A DNA stretch of 64,000 bases from Corbicula japonica (GCA_038501625.1 JAZAYU010000178.1:434001-498000); one strand, 5' to 3'. Positions 13,196 to 27,034 are shown, numbered from the stretch's first letter. The notes: generated by a model not told the origin, from the letters alone. A program made the numbers and translations.

Positions 13196-14269
13196 AAGAT
13201 TTTTTACAACAAATTGGAAGTTGTGCCAGTCAAAAGCATTTTGATGGCAATGTCGTTGTCTGCTGACGTCAACCGTTCCATTGTTACAATTTGTTGGTGT
13301 GTTTTTCGTGTTTGTCTGGAATCGGTGAACATGTGAAAAACAAAAACGATTGTTAAAATGTAAATTTTGATTGCCGCACGGGGATAACGCATAAATAGCG
13401 TATGCCGACGTGGAGGACGTAACACATAAAACATATGCACGGTTTTCAAAAAATATTATTGTTTGATCATAATTAACAATTTATTAAACTTTAATTCAAT
13501 TAGAATAAGTTTCATTTGAGATATTCAAAATTGAAAAGTGTGCACTTAGAACTTTTGACGAGTGTATAGTGAACATTTGGACTCGTCGCAGTTGCAATCC
13601 AAATTGAGTTTAACTTGTAAAAGATTTCTGGGGATACCCATGACCCCAATGTCTGCTTCCCCATACACTTGCAATATTAGTGATTTGGACTCGGTCTTGT
13701 GATACTAAACAATAACATTATTTTGACAAGTACAGTAAGGTAGACAACACAAGCACTATCATTTCTATGTAAGGGCGATCTACTAGAATATACTGCAAGC
13801 AATGCAAAACAAGCTTTTAAAGTAGATAAATAGTTGTGAAGAATTTTCAGAACAGTAGCATAACGACAATTTCTTTGATAATAGATTAATTTAAATACAA
13901 ATAGTGTTTCTTGAGTTTCTGTAATAGTTTCAGAGAAAAACGTTCAAACAAAAACAAAAGATATGAGCAGCATAAATCTTAAGTGAATTAATAAATGATT
14001 CAGCATCCTATTTAAGTGTTTACTGTCTTCTAACGCTCGTCAACTTCAAGTTTGACGAGATCTGCTGACCCAACTAAAACTACACTTTATGAATGTTGAT
14101 AATGAATACTGAATATAATAAGCATCGCTTTTCTGCTCAATGTACAAATACGCATCGACTGTGGAAAGTTCTATGGTACCTCTTTGAGCATTCGTTAATG
14201 TAACATATTCATCCGATTCGCTGGTGCTTAAACAACGTCATTATTTCTACACATCCTGAATAAAAAAAT

Positions 14270-15070
14270 AAATAACGTCTACTAGAGACATGATTATTTA
14301 TATTAATGTCTTTATCCGGTACACGTCTTCTTCATGTTTCAATCAATCAAACATCAGCCGTTCAAATTTGTTTGCATTCTATAAAGTAACCGCATGGTAG
14401 AGTGTATATATGTTCCCCTGTTTAAGTTTTGTACATACAGAGAAATGAAAATAAACTTGAAACTTAAAATATCAACAAAATTTACTAATAGTTTGTCAGA
14501 TACAATCTGTGTAACATTGATCAACAGAAAACTGGCCATATCATTGACTTCCATTGGTCCAAAAGTAAATACAAGCACAAATACATACCTACTTATTCTC
14601 TTTTTTTTGCTAATAAACGACTAGCTTTTTGGAAAGCTAAAACTTGTTAAAAAGCAGCTAATCAAGAGTTTCCATGGTCTAGGTTATCTAGTGCGTAGAG
14701 GTCAGCGTACACTATTGCGTTTCCCTATATGTTCTATATAGAGTCTTGGGAGTCTCCTTGATTTATTTATTCTTAGACAATATCGGGCATGGTCTTCTGA
14801 TGAAGTTTGAATATAAATCTACATAAAAACATAGATGAAATACCACCATGACCGTAGGTTTCTACCTCAAATTTCACTTTGAAGACTACCACCCTTGCCT
14901 ATTGACTAAATTTTCTTGTGGCTAACCTGTTTATAGGCATTATTTTAAAAGTATTTTTTTTTCCTCATCCAAAATGTTTTGGATAAGACTTTTGGTTCCA
15001 ACAGCCGCAGAAATACACAATTTCTATTTTTAGAAGGAGTTTTATTTTTTCTTTAGCTATATCGGCCAAT
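14270..15070. other. No recognisable gene
   Basis: AT-rich spacer between the two copies of the duplicated sequence. It contains two overlapping opposite-strand frames of about 75 codons (14354-14624) with no recognisable similarity and no sign of coding constraint. Confidence 0.5.
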
Positions 15071-15078
15071 CAGCTAAT

Positions 15079-18000
15079 TGTCGGTCATCCTGATGACCGA
15101 CATATTATAATCGACCAAATTGAGATCTTTAGCCCGAACACCGGTTAACAGTGATATCAAGTACCAGACGGAACGCATAATTTAGACTATGCCACCTGTT
15201 TACGGATGCAAAATGATAGCGTAGAGGCTGATGTTTGATTGCTTGATATACAGAGAAGATGTTTACCGGAAAAGACTTCAATGTTGATAATCGTGTTACT
15301 TGTATACTTAATTTAATTGTCGGTCACACTGATGACCGACATATTATAATGGACCAAACTTGATCTTTGAAGGGCAATACCGGCCAACAGCGGCACAGGA
15401 CGTTGTCACTTTAGACAAAACCGCCCGTCTAAAGCTTGCGAATGCTATTTCGTTCTCCCTGCTTGCAAGAAAATTCAATTAAATGTTGATGAAACAATAT
15501 TTGAACATTGCAGTTATGACAAATCAGAAATTGAGCTGATCTATAATGACATGTTCAATTATGTAAACATACGTATGTTGTATTTTCTACAGCGTATAGA
15601 AATAATGTTTTGCGTCTTTATTTAGAAAGTCACGTGATGCAAACCTTTATAGCAAAATTTTTAGTTGCACATAAGTTGATCAGATCCTTTATTTGAATCA
15701 AACAACTATTCAGGATGATGCCATATATGAAATAGATTCGTTAAGTTATCTTGATTTGTTCGTCAAAAGCAAGAAACCGTTTATGTTTTTCTTAGAGACT
15801 CACGAATATCCGTCTTTGGCGGGAAATGCTGTCTGTAAACACAAGTTTACAAAAAGCTAGTCGTCATTAGCATAACCTTTAACCAAAATAAAACATGGCA
15901 CTGAAGTTAAAAGTTTAAGCCGCTTTGAAATAAAATAAAATTTTATTTGATGCCATACAAAATAGGTTTACTTATATATATTTCCGTTTTTTTTAAGTAA
16001 TGCATTAAAGCCGGTGATAAATCTTACCATTTTGCAGCAGCAGCCTCACAGGGACTCAAACGGATTATAATTACTATTCTGATTGTCATCAATTTCGTTT
16101 GAATGTTGGTATTGCTATTTATTTAGAACTTCAACATGTAATATGTTACAGGTTCTTGCACATTTTCTTGTTGGTATATTTTGTCTGTTTTAATGATGTC
16201 AATATAGGTGTACGCCATGTTATATAAAATAATGCGGGTCTCAAAATACTCCTGTCACTGCGTTCACTTTGAAAATTGATGAAAACGTCTACCCATGCGT
16301 TCACATTAAATTTTTTTCTAACATGTGGTATAAATCAATAAACATATGGTCGTGAAATAGTGGAGGCTTATAGGATATGACAAGAGGTTTTAAATATGCA
16401 TCTAGGACGAAGCAAATGCTCAGAACTTTGCTTAATTGTAAAAATATTGACTTTTAAAGAGAGATCTTGCTTTTTGTGATTTCCATGCCAAATGTTGTGA
16501 ATGTTCTTAGAAGTTAACAGAAGTTAAGCGAATGTGAGATGACCATTGTTTAAAGTAAACTTAGGGAGGTCAGGGATTTTGCAATTTGTGTGCGATATTC
16601 AGTGCAATTTGGTGAATGTTCTCAGAAATAACCGGTTTAGCGAACGTGAGATGACACTTATTTAATATAGGAGATCAGCATGGACCCATTTTTTAAAATC
16701 TAAAATCATAAGCGTAGTCGGCGGTACGCTAAAAGACAGTCATCGATACGTATAATTAGCTACGAACGTCAGAGATTAACGAATACGCTTTATGATTACA
16801 CGTTCAGTGTGTCAGGGTAGTATCAATAATGAGTTTGTTTTTTGTTTTTGTCTTATATCAATTAATATGATAAAAAGGCGTCATGTTACCTCAGTTTTTC
16901 GTGTCATATATTAACAAGTACTTCGTAAGTCAAACATGTTGAAAAATCATTTCAATCCGTAACAAGTTGTGATCAGCTAATCAACCTCAGAATTTTGATT
17001 GTTAAAACCCGAGCTGCGAGAGTTTCAAACTAGTTGGTTTGATGACTTTTCATATCTTCATTGCATTACATTTTATCTTTTATTTGCAATTACTCATTCA
17101 GATGAACATTTATATACCATGCTCTTTCTCAAAGATTTGCAATACAGCGCCTAATTTTGAGATTGTTGCGCAAAGACTGTCCTGTTTTTTTTAGATCTGT
17201 CTATTTCCTGTCGTTTTAAAATCCAAACTGGAGCACTGATTACGATGTGGTATTTATGTTTTTGATGCCAAAAAGTCTTAAACAGTCTCAGTCAAACCGA
17301 GCCTGCAATATTTTCATATTGGTCGTGTTCGGGGGTTTTCAAAGTTACCTGTCTATTTTAAGGGGTCGCAAACTTTGCAAATTTAAAGGCGAAAACTGGA
17401 TAAAATTTAAAAAATAAATTTGGGGGAATACTTATTGTATCCTAGATTTTAGTGAAGAAATGTATTTAGCTAAGGATGTACTAATGTTTGAAAGCTCAAT
17501 TTATTTAGTCTAATTCATGTTCTTATTACCAAGCATATACTAAAACAAAAAATAAACCGTTAGCATGAGAACTCTGAAATTCGTGAACAATATATCAAAG
17601 CAACTCATACCTGAATAAGTATATTCTGGTCTTTAATGTTTAGTGCCAATTCGTCAAAATAATAGTGAAAGATTGGACTCGCCGCAGTTTCAATCCAAAT
17701 TGAGTTTAACTTTTAAAAGATTTCCGGGGATACCCCTGACCCCGATGTCTGCTAATACATACAAACGCAATATAACGGATCTGGTTTCGGTACAGTAAGG
17801 TAGACAATACATGCACTATCATTACTACGTAAGGGCGATCTACTAGAATATACTGCAAGCAATGCAAAACCATCCTTTAAAGTAAAAAAAATAATTGTGA
17901 TAAAATTTCAGAACAGTGGCATAACGAGAATTTCATATATTAATTTTAATACAAATAGTGCTTCTCGAGATTCTGTAATAGTTTCAGAGAAAATCGTTCT

Positions 18001-18285
18001 AACACAAACAAAAAGTATTAGCAGTATAAAGCTTAAGTGAAAATAATAAATACATCAACATCCTATTTATTGTTTACTTCTTCTAACGCTCATCAACTTC
18101 AGGTTTGACCAGATCTGCAGACTCAACTAAAACTACACTTTATCAATGTTGGTAAAGAATAATGCTCACTGTACAAATAAGCATCGACTGTGGAAAGTTC
18201 TATGGTACCTCTGTGAGCATTCGTGTTAATAGAACGAATTTAATTCCAACTCGCTGGTTCTTAAACGTCATTATTTCTACATAAA
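15079..18285. repeat. Duplicated ~3.2-kb sequence, copy 2 (uninterrupted)
   Basis: Begins with the hairpin TGTCGGTCATC-CT-GATGACCGACA and a second, slightly decayed hairpin near 15320. It aligns with the three pieces of copy 1. A reading frame from about 15410 to 15630 is open and largely conserved in the other copy (6530-6731), where it carries one in-frame TGA. The 'GAGCCTGC' dispersed repeat lies at 17277-17370. The copy acts as the empty-site reference for the 3493-6462 insertion. Confidence 0.7.
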
Positions 18286-18299
18286 ATACATGAATAAAA

Positions 18300-18488
18300 T
18301 ACTGTAGTATCATTTAATTTCGCGGGAACGAATTTTCGCGCAAAAGAAGTTAATAACAACTCAGCGCAACTGTGTTTTCCTATAAGAAACACTGTTAAAG
18401 AGTTTAATTTCGCTGGGGTTGAATTTCCCGATCTTGCCGTAATGCGAAATACGCGAAAATTAAACCCGCGCGAAATGAAATGAAATAC
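18300..18488. mobile_element. Short MITE rich in TTTCGCG
   Basis: About 190 bp with inverted ends: GTATCATTTAATTTCGCGGG on the left and GTATTTCATTTCATTTCGCG read from the right. The interior repeats GAATTTTCGCG-type motifs. A similar TTTCGCGGGG/AATTCGCGC stretch occurs at 12098-12250 inside the 4.9-kb element. It abuts the satellite array. Confidence 0.5.
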
Positions 18489-21400
18489 GATTTTACTGCT
18501 GTCACTGCTGTTACTGCCGCAGTAAAAATTATCTTACTGCTGTCATTGCTGTTACTGCCGCTGTAAAAACGACCTTACTGCTGTCACTGCTGTAACTGCC
18601 GCAGTAAAATAAATGAGGTGTTGTTGTTTTTTAATCTAAAAACATCGAACTGATCTTACTGTAACTGTGGCAGTTATATGATTTTGGTATTGTGTTTTAT
18701 AATCTAAGAACATCGCTATGCTCTTACTGCTGTAACTGCTGTTACTGCCGAAGTAACAACGATCTTACTGCTGACACTGCTGTTACTGCCGCAGTTAAAA
18801 CGATCTTACTGCTGTCACTGCTGTAACTGCCGCAGTTAAAACGATCTTACTGCTGTCAATGCTGTAACTGCGGCAATAAGATGATTTTGGTGTTATTGTT
18901 TTATCATCTATGAACATCGTACTGATCTTACTGCTGTAACTGCTGTAACTGCCGCAGTAAAACGATCTTACTGCTGTAACTGCTATAACTGCGGCAGTAA
19001 GATAATTTTTGTCGTTTTTTTTTCATCTACGTACATCTTTCTGTTGTAACTGCTACTACTGCCGCAGTGAAAACGATCTCACTGCTGTCACTGCTGTAAC
19101 TGCGGCAGTAAGATGATTTTTGTGATAATTTTTGAAAATAAGAACATATTACTACTGTAACTGCTGTAACTGCTGTAACTGCCGCAGTAAAAAGATCTTA
19201 CTGCTGTCACTGCTGTAACTGCGGCAGTAAGATGATTTTATATATATATATTTTAATGTACGAACATATTACTGCTGTAACTGCTGTAACTGCCGCAGTA
19301 AAACGATCTTACTGCTGTAACTGCTATAACTGCGGCAGTAAGATGATTTTTGTCGTTTTTTTTTCATCTACGTATACATCTTACTGCTGTAACTGCTACT
19401 ACTGCCGCAGTGAAAACGATCTCACTGCTGTCACTGCTGTAACTGCGGCAGTAAGATGATTTTTGTGATAATTTTTGAAAATAAGAACATATTACTACTG
19501 TTACTGCTGTAACTGCTGTAACTGCTGTAACTGCCGCAGTAAAAAGATCTTACTGCTGTCACTGCTGTAACTGCGGCAGTAGGATGATTTTTTATATATA
19601 TTTTTTAATGTACGAACATATTACTGCTGTAACTGCTGTAACTGCCGCAGTAAAACGATCTTACTGCTGTAACTGCTATAACTGCGGCAGTAAGATTATT
19701 TTTTGTCGTTTTTTCTTTATCTACGTAGCTCTTACTGCTATAACTGCTACTACTTCCGCAGTGAAAACGATCTCACTGCTGTCACTGCTGTAACTGCGGC
19801 AGTAAGATGATTTTTGTGATAATTTTTGAAAATAAGAACATATTACTACTGTAACTGCTGTAACTGCCGCAGTAAAAAAAAAGATCTTACTGCTGTCACT
19901 GCTGTAACTGCGGCAGTAAGATGATTTTTTATATATATTTTTTAACGTACGAACATATTACTGCTGTAACTGCTGTAACTGCCGCAGTAAAACGATCTTA
20001 CTGCTGTAACTGCTATAACTGCGGCAGTAAGATAACTTTTGTCGTTTTTTTTTTCATCTACGTACATCTTACTGTTGTAACTGCTACTACTGCCGCAGTG
20101 AAAACGATCTCACTGCTGTCACTGCTGTAACTGCGGCAGTAAGATGATTTTTGTGATAATTTTTGAAAATAAGAACATATTACTACTGTAACTGCTGTAT
20201 CTGCCGCAGTAAAAAGATCTTACTGCTGTCACTGCTGTAACTGCGGCAGTAAGATGATTATATATATATATATTTTAATGTACGAACATATTACTGCTGT
20301 AACTGCTGTAACTGCCGCAGTAAAACGATCTTACTGCTGTAACTGCTATAACTGCGACAGTAAGATGATTTTTGTCGTTTTTTTTCATCTACGTACATCT
20401 TACTGCTGTAACTGCTACTACTGCCGCAGTGAAAACGATCTCACTGCTGTCACTGCTGTAACTGCGGCAGTAAGATGATTTTTGTGATAATTTTTGAAAA
20501 TAAGAACATATTACTACTGTAACTGCTGTAACTGCTGTAACTGCCGCAGTAAAAAGATCTTACTGCTGTCACTGCTGTAACTGCGGCAGTACGATGATTT
20601 TTTATATATATTTTTAATGTACGAACATATTACTGCTGTAACTGCTGTAACTGCCGCAGTAAAACGATCTTACTGCTGTAACTGCTATAACTGCGGCAGT
20701 AAGATGATTTTTGTCGTTTTTTTTCATCTACGTACATCTTACTGCTGTAACTGCTACTACTGCCGCAGTGAAAACGATCTCACTGCTGTCACTGCTGTAA
20801 CTGCGGCAGTAAGATGATTTTTGTGATAATTTTTGAAAATAAGAACATATTACTACTGTAACTGCTGTAACTGCTGTAACTGCCGCAGTAAAAAGATCTT
20901 ACTGCTGTCACTGCTTTAACTGCGGCAGTAAGATGATTTTTTATATATATTTTTTAATTTACGAACATATTACTGCTGTAACTGCTGTAACTGCCGCAGC
21001 AAAACGATCTTACTGCTGTAACTGCTATAACTGCGGCAGTAAGATGATTTTTGTCGTTTTTTCTTCATCTACGTACATCTTACTGCTGTAACTGCTACTA
21101 CTTCCGCAGTGAAAACGATCTCACTGCTGTCACTGCTGTAACTGCGGCAGTAAGATGATTTTTGTGATAATTTTTGAAAATAAGAACATATTACTACTGT
21201 AACTGCTGTAACTGCCGCAGTAAAAGATCTTACTGCTGTCACTGCTGTAACTGCGGAAGTAAGATGTTTTTTTTATATATTTTTTAATGTACGAACATAT
21301 TACTGCTGTAACTGCTGTAACTGTCGCAGTAAAACGATCTTACTGCTGTAACTGCTATAACTGCCGCAGTAAGATGATTTTTGTCGTTTTTTCTTCATCT

Positions 21401-24400
21401 ACGTAGCTCTTACTGCTATAACTGCTACTACTTCCGCAGTGAAAACGATCTCACTGCTGTCACTGCTGTAACTGCGGCAGTAAGATGATTTTTGTGATAA
21501 TTTTTGAAAATAAGAACATATTACTACTGTAACTGCTGTAACTGCCGCAGTAAAAAAAAAAGATCTTACTGCTGTAACTGCGGAAGTAAGATGATTTTTA
21601 TATATATTTTTTAATGTACGAACATATTACTGCTGTAACTTCTGTAACTGCCGCAGTAAAACGATCTTACTGCTGTAACTGCTATAACTGCGGCAGTAAG
21701 ATAATTTTTGTCGTTTTTTTTCATCTACGTACATCTTACTGTTGCAACTGCTACTACTGCCGCAGTGAAAACGATCTCACTGCTGTCACTGCTGTAACTG
21801 CGGCAGTAAGATGATTTTTGTGATAATTTTTGAAAATAAGAACATATTACTACTGTAACTGCTGTATCTGCCGCAGTAAAAAGATCTTACTGCTGTCACT
21901 GCTGTAACTGCGGCAGTAAGATGATTATATATATATATTTTTTAATGTACGAACATATTACTGCTGTACCTGCTGTAACTGCCGCAGTAAAACGATCTTA
22001 CTGCTGTAACTGCTATAACTGCGACAGTAAGATGATTTTTGTCGTTTTTTTCATCTACGTACATCTTACTGCTGTAACTGCTACTACTGCCGCAGTGAAA
22101 ACGATCTCACTGCTGTCACTGCTGTAACTGCGGCAGTAAGATGATTTTTGTGATAATTTTTGAAAATAAGAACATATTACTACTGTTACTGCTGTAACTG
22201 CTGTAACTGCCGCAGTAAAAAGATCTTACTGCTGTCACTGCTGTAACTGCGGCAGTAAGATGATTTTTTATATATATTTTTAATGTACGAACATATTACT
22301 GCTGTAACTGCTGTAACTGCCGCAGTAAAACGATCTTACTGCTGTAACTGCTATAACTGCGGCAGTAAGAAAATTTTTGTCGTTTTTTTTTCATCTATGT
22401 ACATCTTACTGCTGTAACTGCTACTACTGCCGCAGTGAAAACGATTTCACTGCTGTCACTGCTGTAACTGCGGCAGAAAGATGATTTTTGTGATAATTTT
22501 TGGAAATAAGAACATATTAATACTGTTACTGCTGTAACTGCTGTAACTGCCGCAGTAAAAAGATCTTACTGCTGTCATTGCTGTATCTGCGACAGTACGA
22601 TGATTTTTTATATAATTTTAATGTACGAACATATTACTGCTGTAACTGCTGTAACTGCCGCAGTAAAACGATCTTACTGCTGTAACTGCTATAACTGCGG
22701 CAGTAAGATGATTTTTGTCGTTTTTTTTCATCTACGTACATCTTACTGCTGTAACTGCTACTACTGCCGCAGTGAAAACGATCTCACTGCTGTCACTGCT
22801 GTAACTGCGGCAGTAAGATGATTTTTGTGATAATTTTTGAAAATAAGAACATATTACTACTGTAACTGCTGTAACTGCTGTAACTGCCGCAGTAAAAAGA
22901 TCTTACTGCTGTCACTGCTGTAACTGCGGCAGTAAGATGATTTTTTATATATATTTTTTAATTTACGAACATATTACTGCTGTAACTGCTGTAACTGCCG
23001 CAGCAAAACGATCTTACTGCTGTAACTGCTATAACTGCGGCAGTAAGATGATTTTTGTCGTTTTTTCTTCATCTACGTAGCTCTTACTGCTATAACTGCT
23101 ACTACTTCCGCAGTGAAAACGATCTCACTGCTGTCACTGCTGTAACTGCGACAGTAAGATGATTTTTGTGATAATTTTTGAAAATAAGAACATATTACTA
23201 CTGTAACTGCTGTAACTGCCGCAGTAAAAAAAAGATCTTACTGCTGTAACTGCGGCAGTAAGATGATTTTTTATATATATTTTTTAATGTACGAACATAT
23301 TACTGCTGTAACTTCTGTAACTGCCGCAGTAAAACGATCTTACTGCTGTAACTGCTATAACTGCGGCAGTAAGATAATTTTTGTCGTTTTTTTTTCATCT
23401 ACGTACATCTTACTGTTGTAACTGCTACTACTGCCGCAGTGAAAACGATCTCACTGCTGTCACTGCTGTAACTGCGGCAGTAAGATGATTTTTGTGATAA
23501 TTTTTGAAAATAAGAACATATTACTACTGTAACTGCTGTAACTGCTGTAACTGCCGCAGTAAAAAGATCTTACTGCTGTCACTGCTGTAACTGCGGCAGT
23601 AAGATGATTTTATATATGTTTTTTTAATGTACGAACATATTACTGCTGTAACTGCTGTAACTGCCGCAGTAAAACGATCTTACTGCTGTAACTGCTATAA
23701 CTGCGGCAGTAAGATGATTTTTTGTCGTCTTTTTCATCTACGTACATCTTACTGCTGTAACTGCTACTACTGCCGCAGTGAAAACGATCTCACTGCTGTC
23801 ACTGCTGTAACTGCGGCAGTAAGATGATTTTTGTGATAATTTTTGAAAATAAGAACATATTACTACTGTAACTGCTGTAACTGCTGTAACTGCCGCAGTA
23901 AAAAGATCTTACTGCTGTCACTGCTGTAACTGCGGCAGTAAGATGATTTTTTATATATATTTTTAATGTACGAACATATTACTGCTGTAACTGCTGTAAC
24001 TGCCGCAGTAAAACAATCTTACTGCTGTAACTGCTATAACTGCGGCAGTAAGATAATTTTTGTCGTTTTTTTTTCATCTATGTACATCTTACTGCTGTAA
24101 CTGCTACTACTGCCGCAGTGAAAACGATTTCACTGCTGTCACTGCTGTAACTGCGGCAGTAAGATGATTTTTGTGATAATTTTTGAAAATAAGAACATAT
24201 TACTACTGTAACTGCTGTAACTGCTGTAACTGCCGCAGTAAAAAGATCTTACTGCTGTCACTGCTGTAACTGCGGCAGTAAGATGATTATATATATATAT
24301 ATTTTAATGTACGAACATATTACTGCTGTAACTGCTGTAACTGCCGCAGTAAAACGATCTTACTGCTGTAACTGCTATAACTGCGGCAGTAAGATGATTT

Positions 24401-25910
24401 TTGTCGTTTTTTTCATCTACGTACATCTTACTGCTGTAACTGCTACTACTGCCGCAGTGAAAACGATCTCACTGCTGTCACTGCTGTAACTGCGGCAGTA
24501 AGATGATTTTTGTGATAATTTTTGAAAATAAGAACATATTACTACTGTTACTGCTGTAACTGCTGTAACTGCCGCAGTAAAAAGATCTTACTGCTGTCAC
24601 TGCTGTAACTGCGGCAGTAAGATGATTTTTTATATATATATTTTAATGTACGAACATATTACTGCTGTAACTGCTGTAACTGCCGCAGTAAAACGATCTT
24701 ACTGCTGTAACTGCTATAACTGCGGCAGTAAGATGATTTTTGTCGTTTTTTCATCTACGTACATCTTACTGCTGTAACTGCTACTACTGCCGCAGTGAAA
24801 ACGATCTCACTGCTGTCACTGCTGTAACTGCGGCAGTAAGATGATTTTTGTGATAATTTTTGAAAATAAGAACATATTACTACTGTAACTGCTGTAACTG
24901 CCGCAGAAAAAAGATCTTACTGCTGTCACTGCTGTAACTGCGGCAGTAAGATGATTTTTTATATATATTGTTTAATGTATGAACATATTACTACTGTAAC
25001 TGCTGTAACTGCCGCAGTAAAACGATCTTACTGCTGTAACTGCTATAACTGCGGCAGTAAGATAATTTTTGTCGTTTTTTTTCATCTACGTACATCTTAC
25101 TGCTGTAACTGCTACTACTGCCGCAGTGAAAACGATCTCACTGATGTCACTGCTGTAACTGCGGCAGTAAGATGATTTTTGTGATAATCTTGGAAAATAA
25201 GAACATACTACCACTGTAACTGCTGTAACTGCCGCAGTAAAAAGATCTTACTGCTGTCACTGCTGTAACTGCGGCAGTAAGATGATTTTATATATATATT
25301 TTTTAATGTACGAACATATTACTGCTGTAACTGCTGTAACTGCCGCAGTAAAACGATCTTACTGCTGTAACTGCTATAACTGCGGCAGTAAGATAATTTT
25401 TGTCGTTTTTTTCATCTACGTACATCTTACTGCTGTAACTGCTACTACTGCCGCAGTGAAAACGATCTCACTGCTGTCACTGCTCTAAATGCCGCAGTAA
25501 GATGATCTTACTGCTGTCACTGCTGTAACTGCCGCAGTAAGATGATCTTACTGCTGTCACAGCTGTTACTGCCGCAGTAAAAACGATCTTACTGCTGTTA
25601 CTGCTGTTACTGCAGCAGTAAAAACGATCTTACTGCTGTTACTGCTGTTACTGCCGCAGTAAAAACGATCTTACTGCTGTCACTGCTGTTACTGCCGCAG
25701 TAAAACCGATCTTACTGCTGTTACTGCTGTTACTGCCGCAGTAAAAACGATCTAACTGCTGTTACTGCTGTTACTGCCGCAGTAAAAACGATCTTACTGC
25801 TGTCACTGCTGTTTCTGCCGCAGTAAAAACGATCTTACTGCTGCCACTGCTGTCACTGCGGCAGTTATATTATGTCACTGCTGTCACTGCTGTAACTGCT
25901 CACTGCTAAC
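18489..25910 (+). repeat. Hairpin-rich satellite array with ~336-bp higher-order unit
   Basis: The basic motif is TTACTGCTG(T/A)AACTGC...CCGCAGTAA, so it is full of inverted pairs TTACTGC/GCAGTAA. In the core (about 19230-25490) three ~112-bp modules alternate, told apart by spacers: one with TTTTTGTCGTTTTTTTTCATC, one with GTGATAATTTTTGAAAATAAG, one with TATATATTTTTTAATGTACG. The ACGAACATATT landmark recurs near 19259, 19610, 19948, 20280, 20619, 20959, 21289, 21616, 21946, 22285, 22623, 22963, 23289, 23629, 23968, 24310, 24648, 24978 and 25309: 19 copies spaced 326-351 bp. The right edge (25495-25860) and left edge carry simpler ~41-bp monomers. Reading frames of 66-75 codons repeat with the array and are by-products. 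Confidence 0.95.
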
Positions 25911-27030
25911 TTCACGTCCTGATAAAATGTTGATAATCGAACAAATATTTTATTATCACACATTTTCCAGTAAATTATTCTTTGTTATAAAACAGAGTAT
26001 CACCTGACTGTCTTCTTAACCAAACCAGTTATGTTAATATTATTACTTTTGGTAATTTTTTTTTTGTTTTGTTTGTTCCGCAATATCCAGATTTTAACGA
26101 AACAAATAATTTTCGTGATATGTGTGCATAATGAGTGAGATATTGTGTATACTTATGCTATATTGCAATAGATTGTAGGTAAATCTATATGGTTCACACA
26201 GTTTGTGCAACGAATATCGCGACGTCGAATGTAGTTTTTTTTATAAATTTAAATGTCTATCAGTTAAACGTTTCTAGTCCAACTGCAAATGCTGTAATGA
26301 CTTAGCATTACTTTTATGTATTGCACATCATTAAATATCTTATTTTTATATTTATTTTAATCACGTTTATCAGTTGGGACTGGCTTCACACAAGTGGATG
26401 CAGTCCATGGTATTGTACATTGTTGGTATCGACTGGGGGTTGTCTTCACTCTGGCGAATCCTGTCCTCGGTGTTGCTGTTGTATGTTTTCATTTTAGCTG
26501 AGAATCGATTAATCAACATTAATGTGGGCATTGTCTGGTTCCTGTACGAGACTTGTTACTGCATATATAAATGCCTGAAAGATAAATTCTAGCAGCAGAA
26601 CATGGGATCACAACTAAAGTTCTTTAAATTTTTATATATTACTTGAATATTATCGTAAAGGGCATGGGGCGCGTTGGCATGTTGTTATAGTTTTCTTTAT
26701 AAATATGAGTGGGAGGGAGGGGAGATGACAAGTTTTCTCCCTATGTTGACTTCACGAAATCCAGCAAGAAAATGAACGACCACGTGTTGGGATTTACTAA
26801 GTTAGACACAGCGTACAATATCATAGTCGTCTTCATGTGCTATTGTTGTTTAGTGGCTTGCAATGGACCTAGACACTGTAAAATGCACTCGCAAAAATAA
26901 ACGGCATTTATTTGTTTGAAGGACACCATAAATGCAGTTATTTTATGCGAGTAAAGCTATAAGTTACAGCTGGAAGTTCTTTCTTGAGAGCTGTAAATAA
27001 ACATGACGAGTTCGAATCGAGACTTACATG
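25911..27030. other. No recognisable gene
   Basis: AT-rich. Frames at 26374-26592 (72 codons) and 26709-26900 (63 codons) have no recognisable similarity, signal peptide or motif. Confidence 0.5.
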
Positions 27031-27034
27031 TAAC

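Larger units (their letters stand above)
8657..13564. mobile_element. 4.9-kb TA-flanked element with terminal and internal inverted repeats
   Basis: The left end CACTAGTCAAAAGTTTTAAG and the right end read inward (CACTCGTCAAAAGTTCTAAG) match over about 29 bp including the following TGCACACTT. TA precedes the left end (8655-8656) and follows the right end (13565-13566). The duplicated unit resumes immediately after. Inside, a ~400-bp block at 9485-9890 recurs inverted at 12800-13195. No transposase frame is present; the longest ORF is about 80 residues. TA duplication suggests mobilisation by a Tc1/mariner-type transposase, which is inference. Confidence 0.65.
3225..14265. repeat. Duplicated ~3.2-kb sequence, copy 1 (split by two insertions)
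   Basis: Three pieces, 3225-3492, 6463-about 8420 and 13567-about 14265, align in order with the uninterrupted copy 2 at 15079-18285. The pieces are separated by the insertions 3493-6462 and 8657-13564. Both copies start with hairpins of arms TGTCGGTCATC/GATGACCGACA followed by ATATTATAAT and a GACCAAA block, spaced about 240 bp apart. The stretch 8420-8655 has no clear match in copy 2. Substitutions and small indels are frequent, so the duplication is not recent. It may be an old mobile element, but I recognise no transposase or polymerase. Confidence 0.7.

Noticed and set aside
19232..25488. Series of 66-75-codon plus-strand frames with repeated TAVTAV and YCCNCYNC peptides, looking like a gene family
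   Set aside because: They recur with the ~336-bp satellite period and arise because the 9-bp motif is a multiple of three. They vary by frameshift between units and have no gene context.
18489..25910. CRISPR-like regular repeat array
   Set aside because: Unit length, internal hairpins, lack of unique spacers and the eukaryotic context point to satellite DNA.
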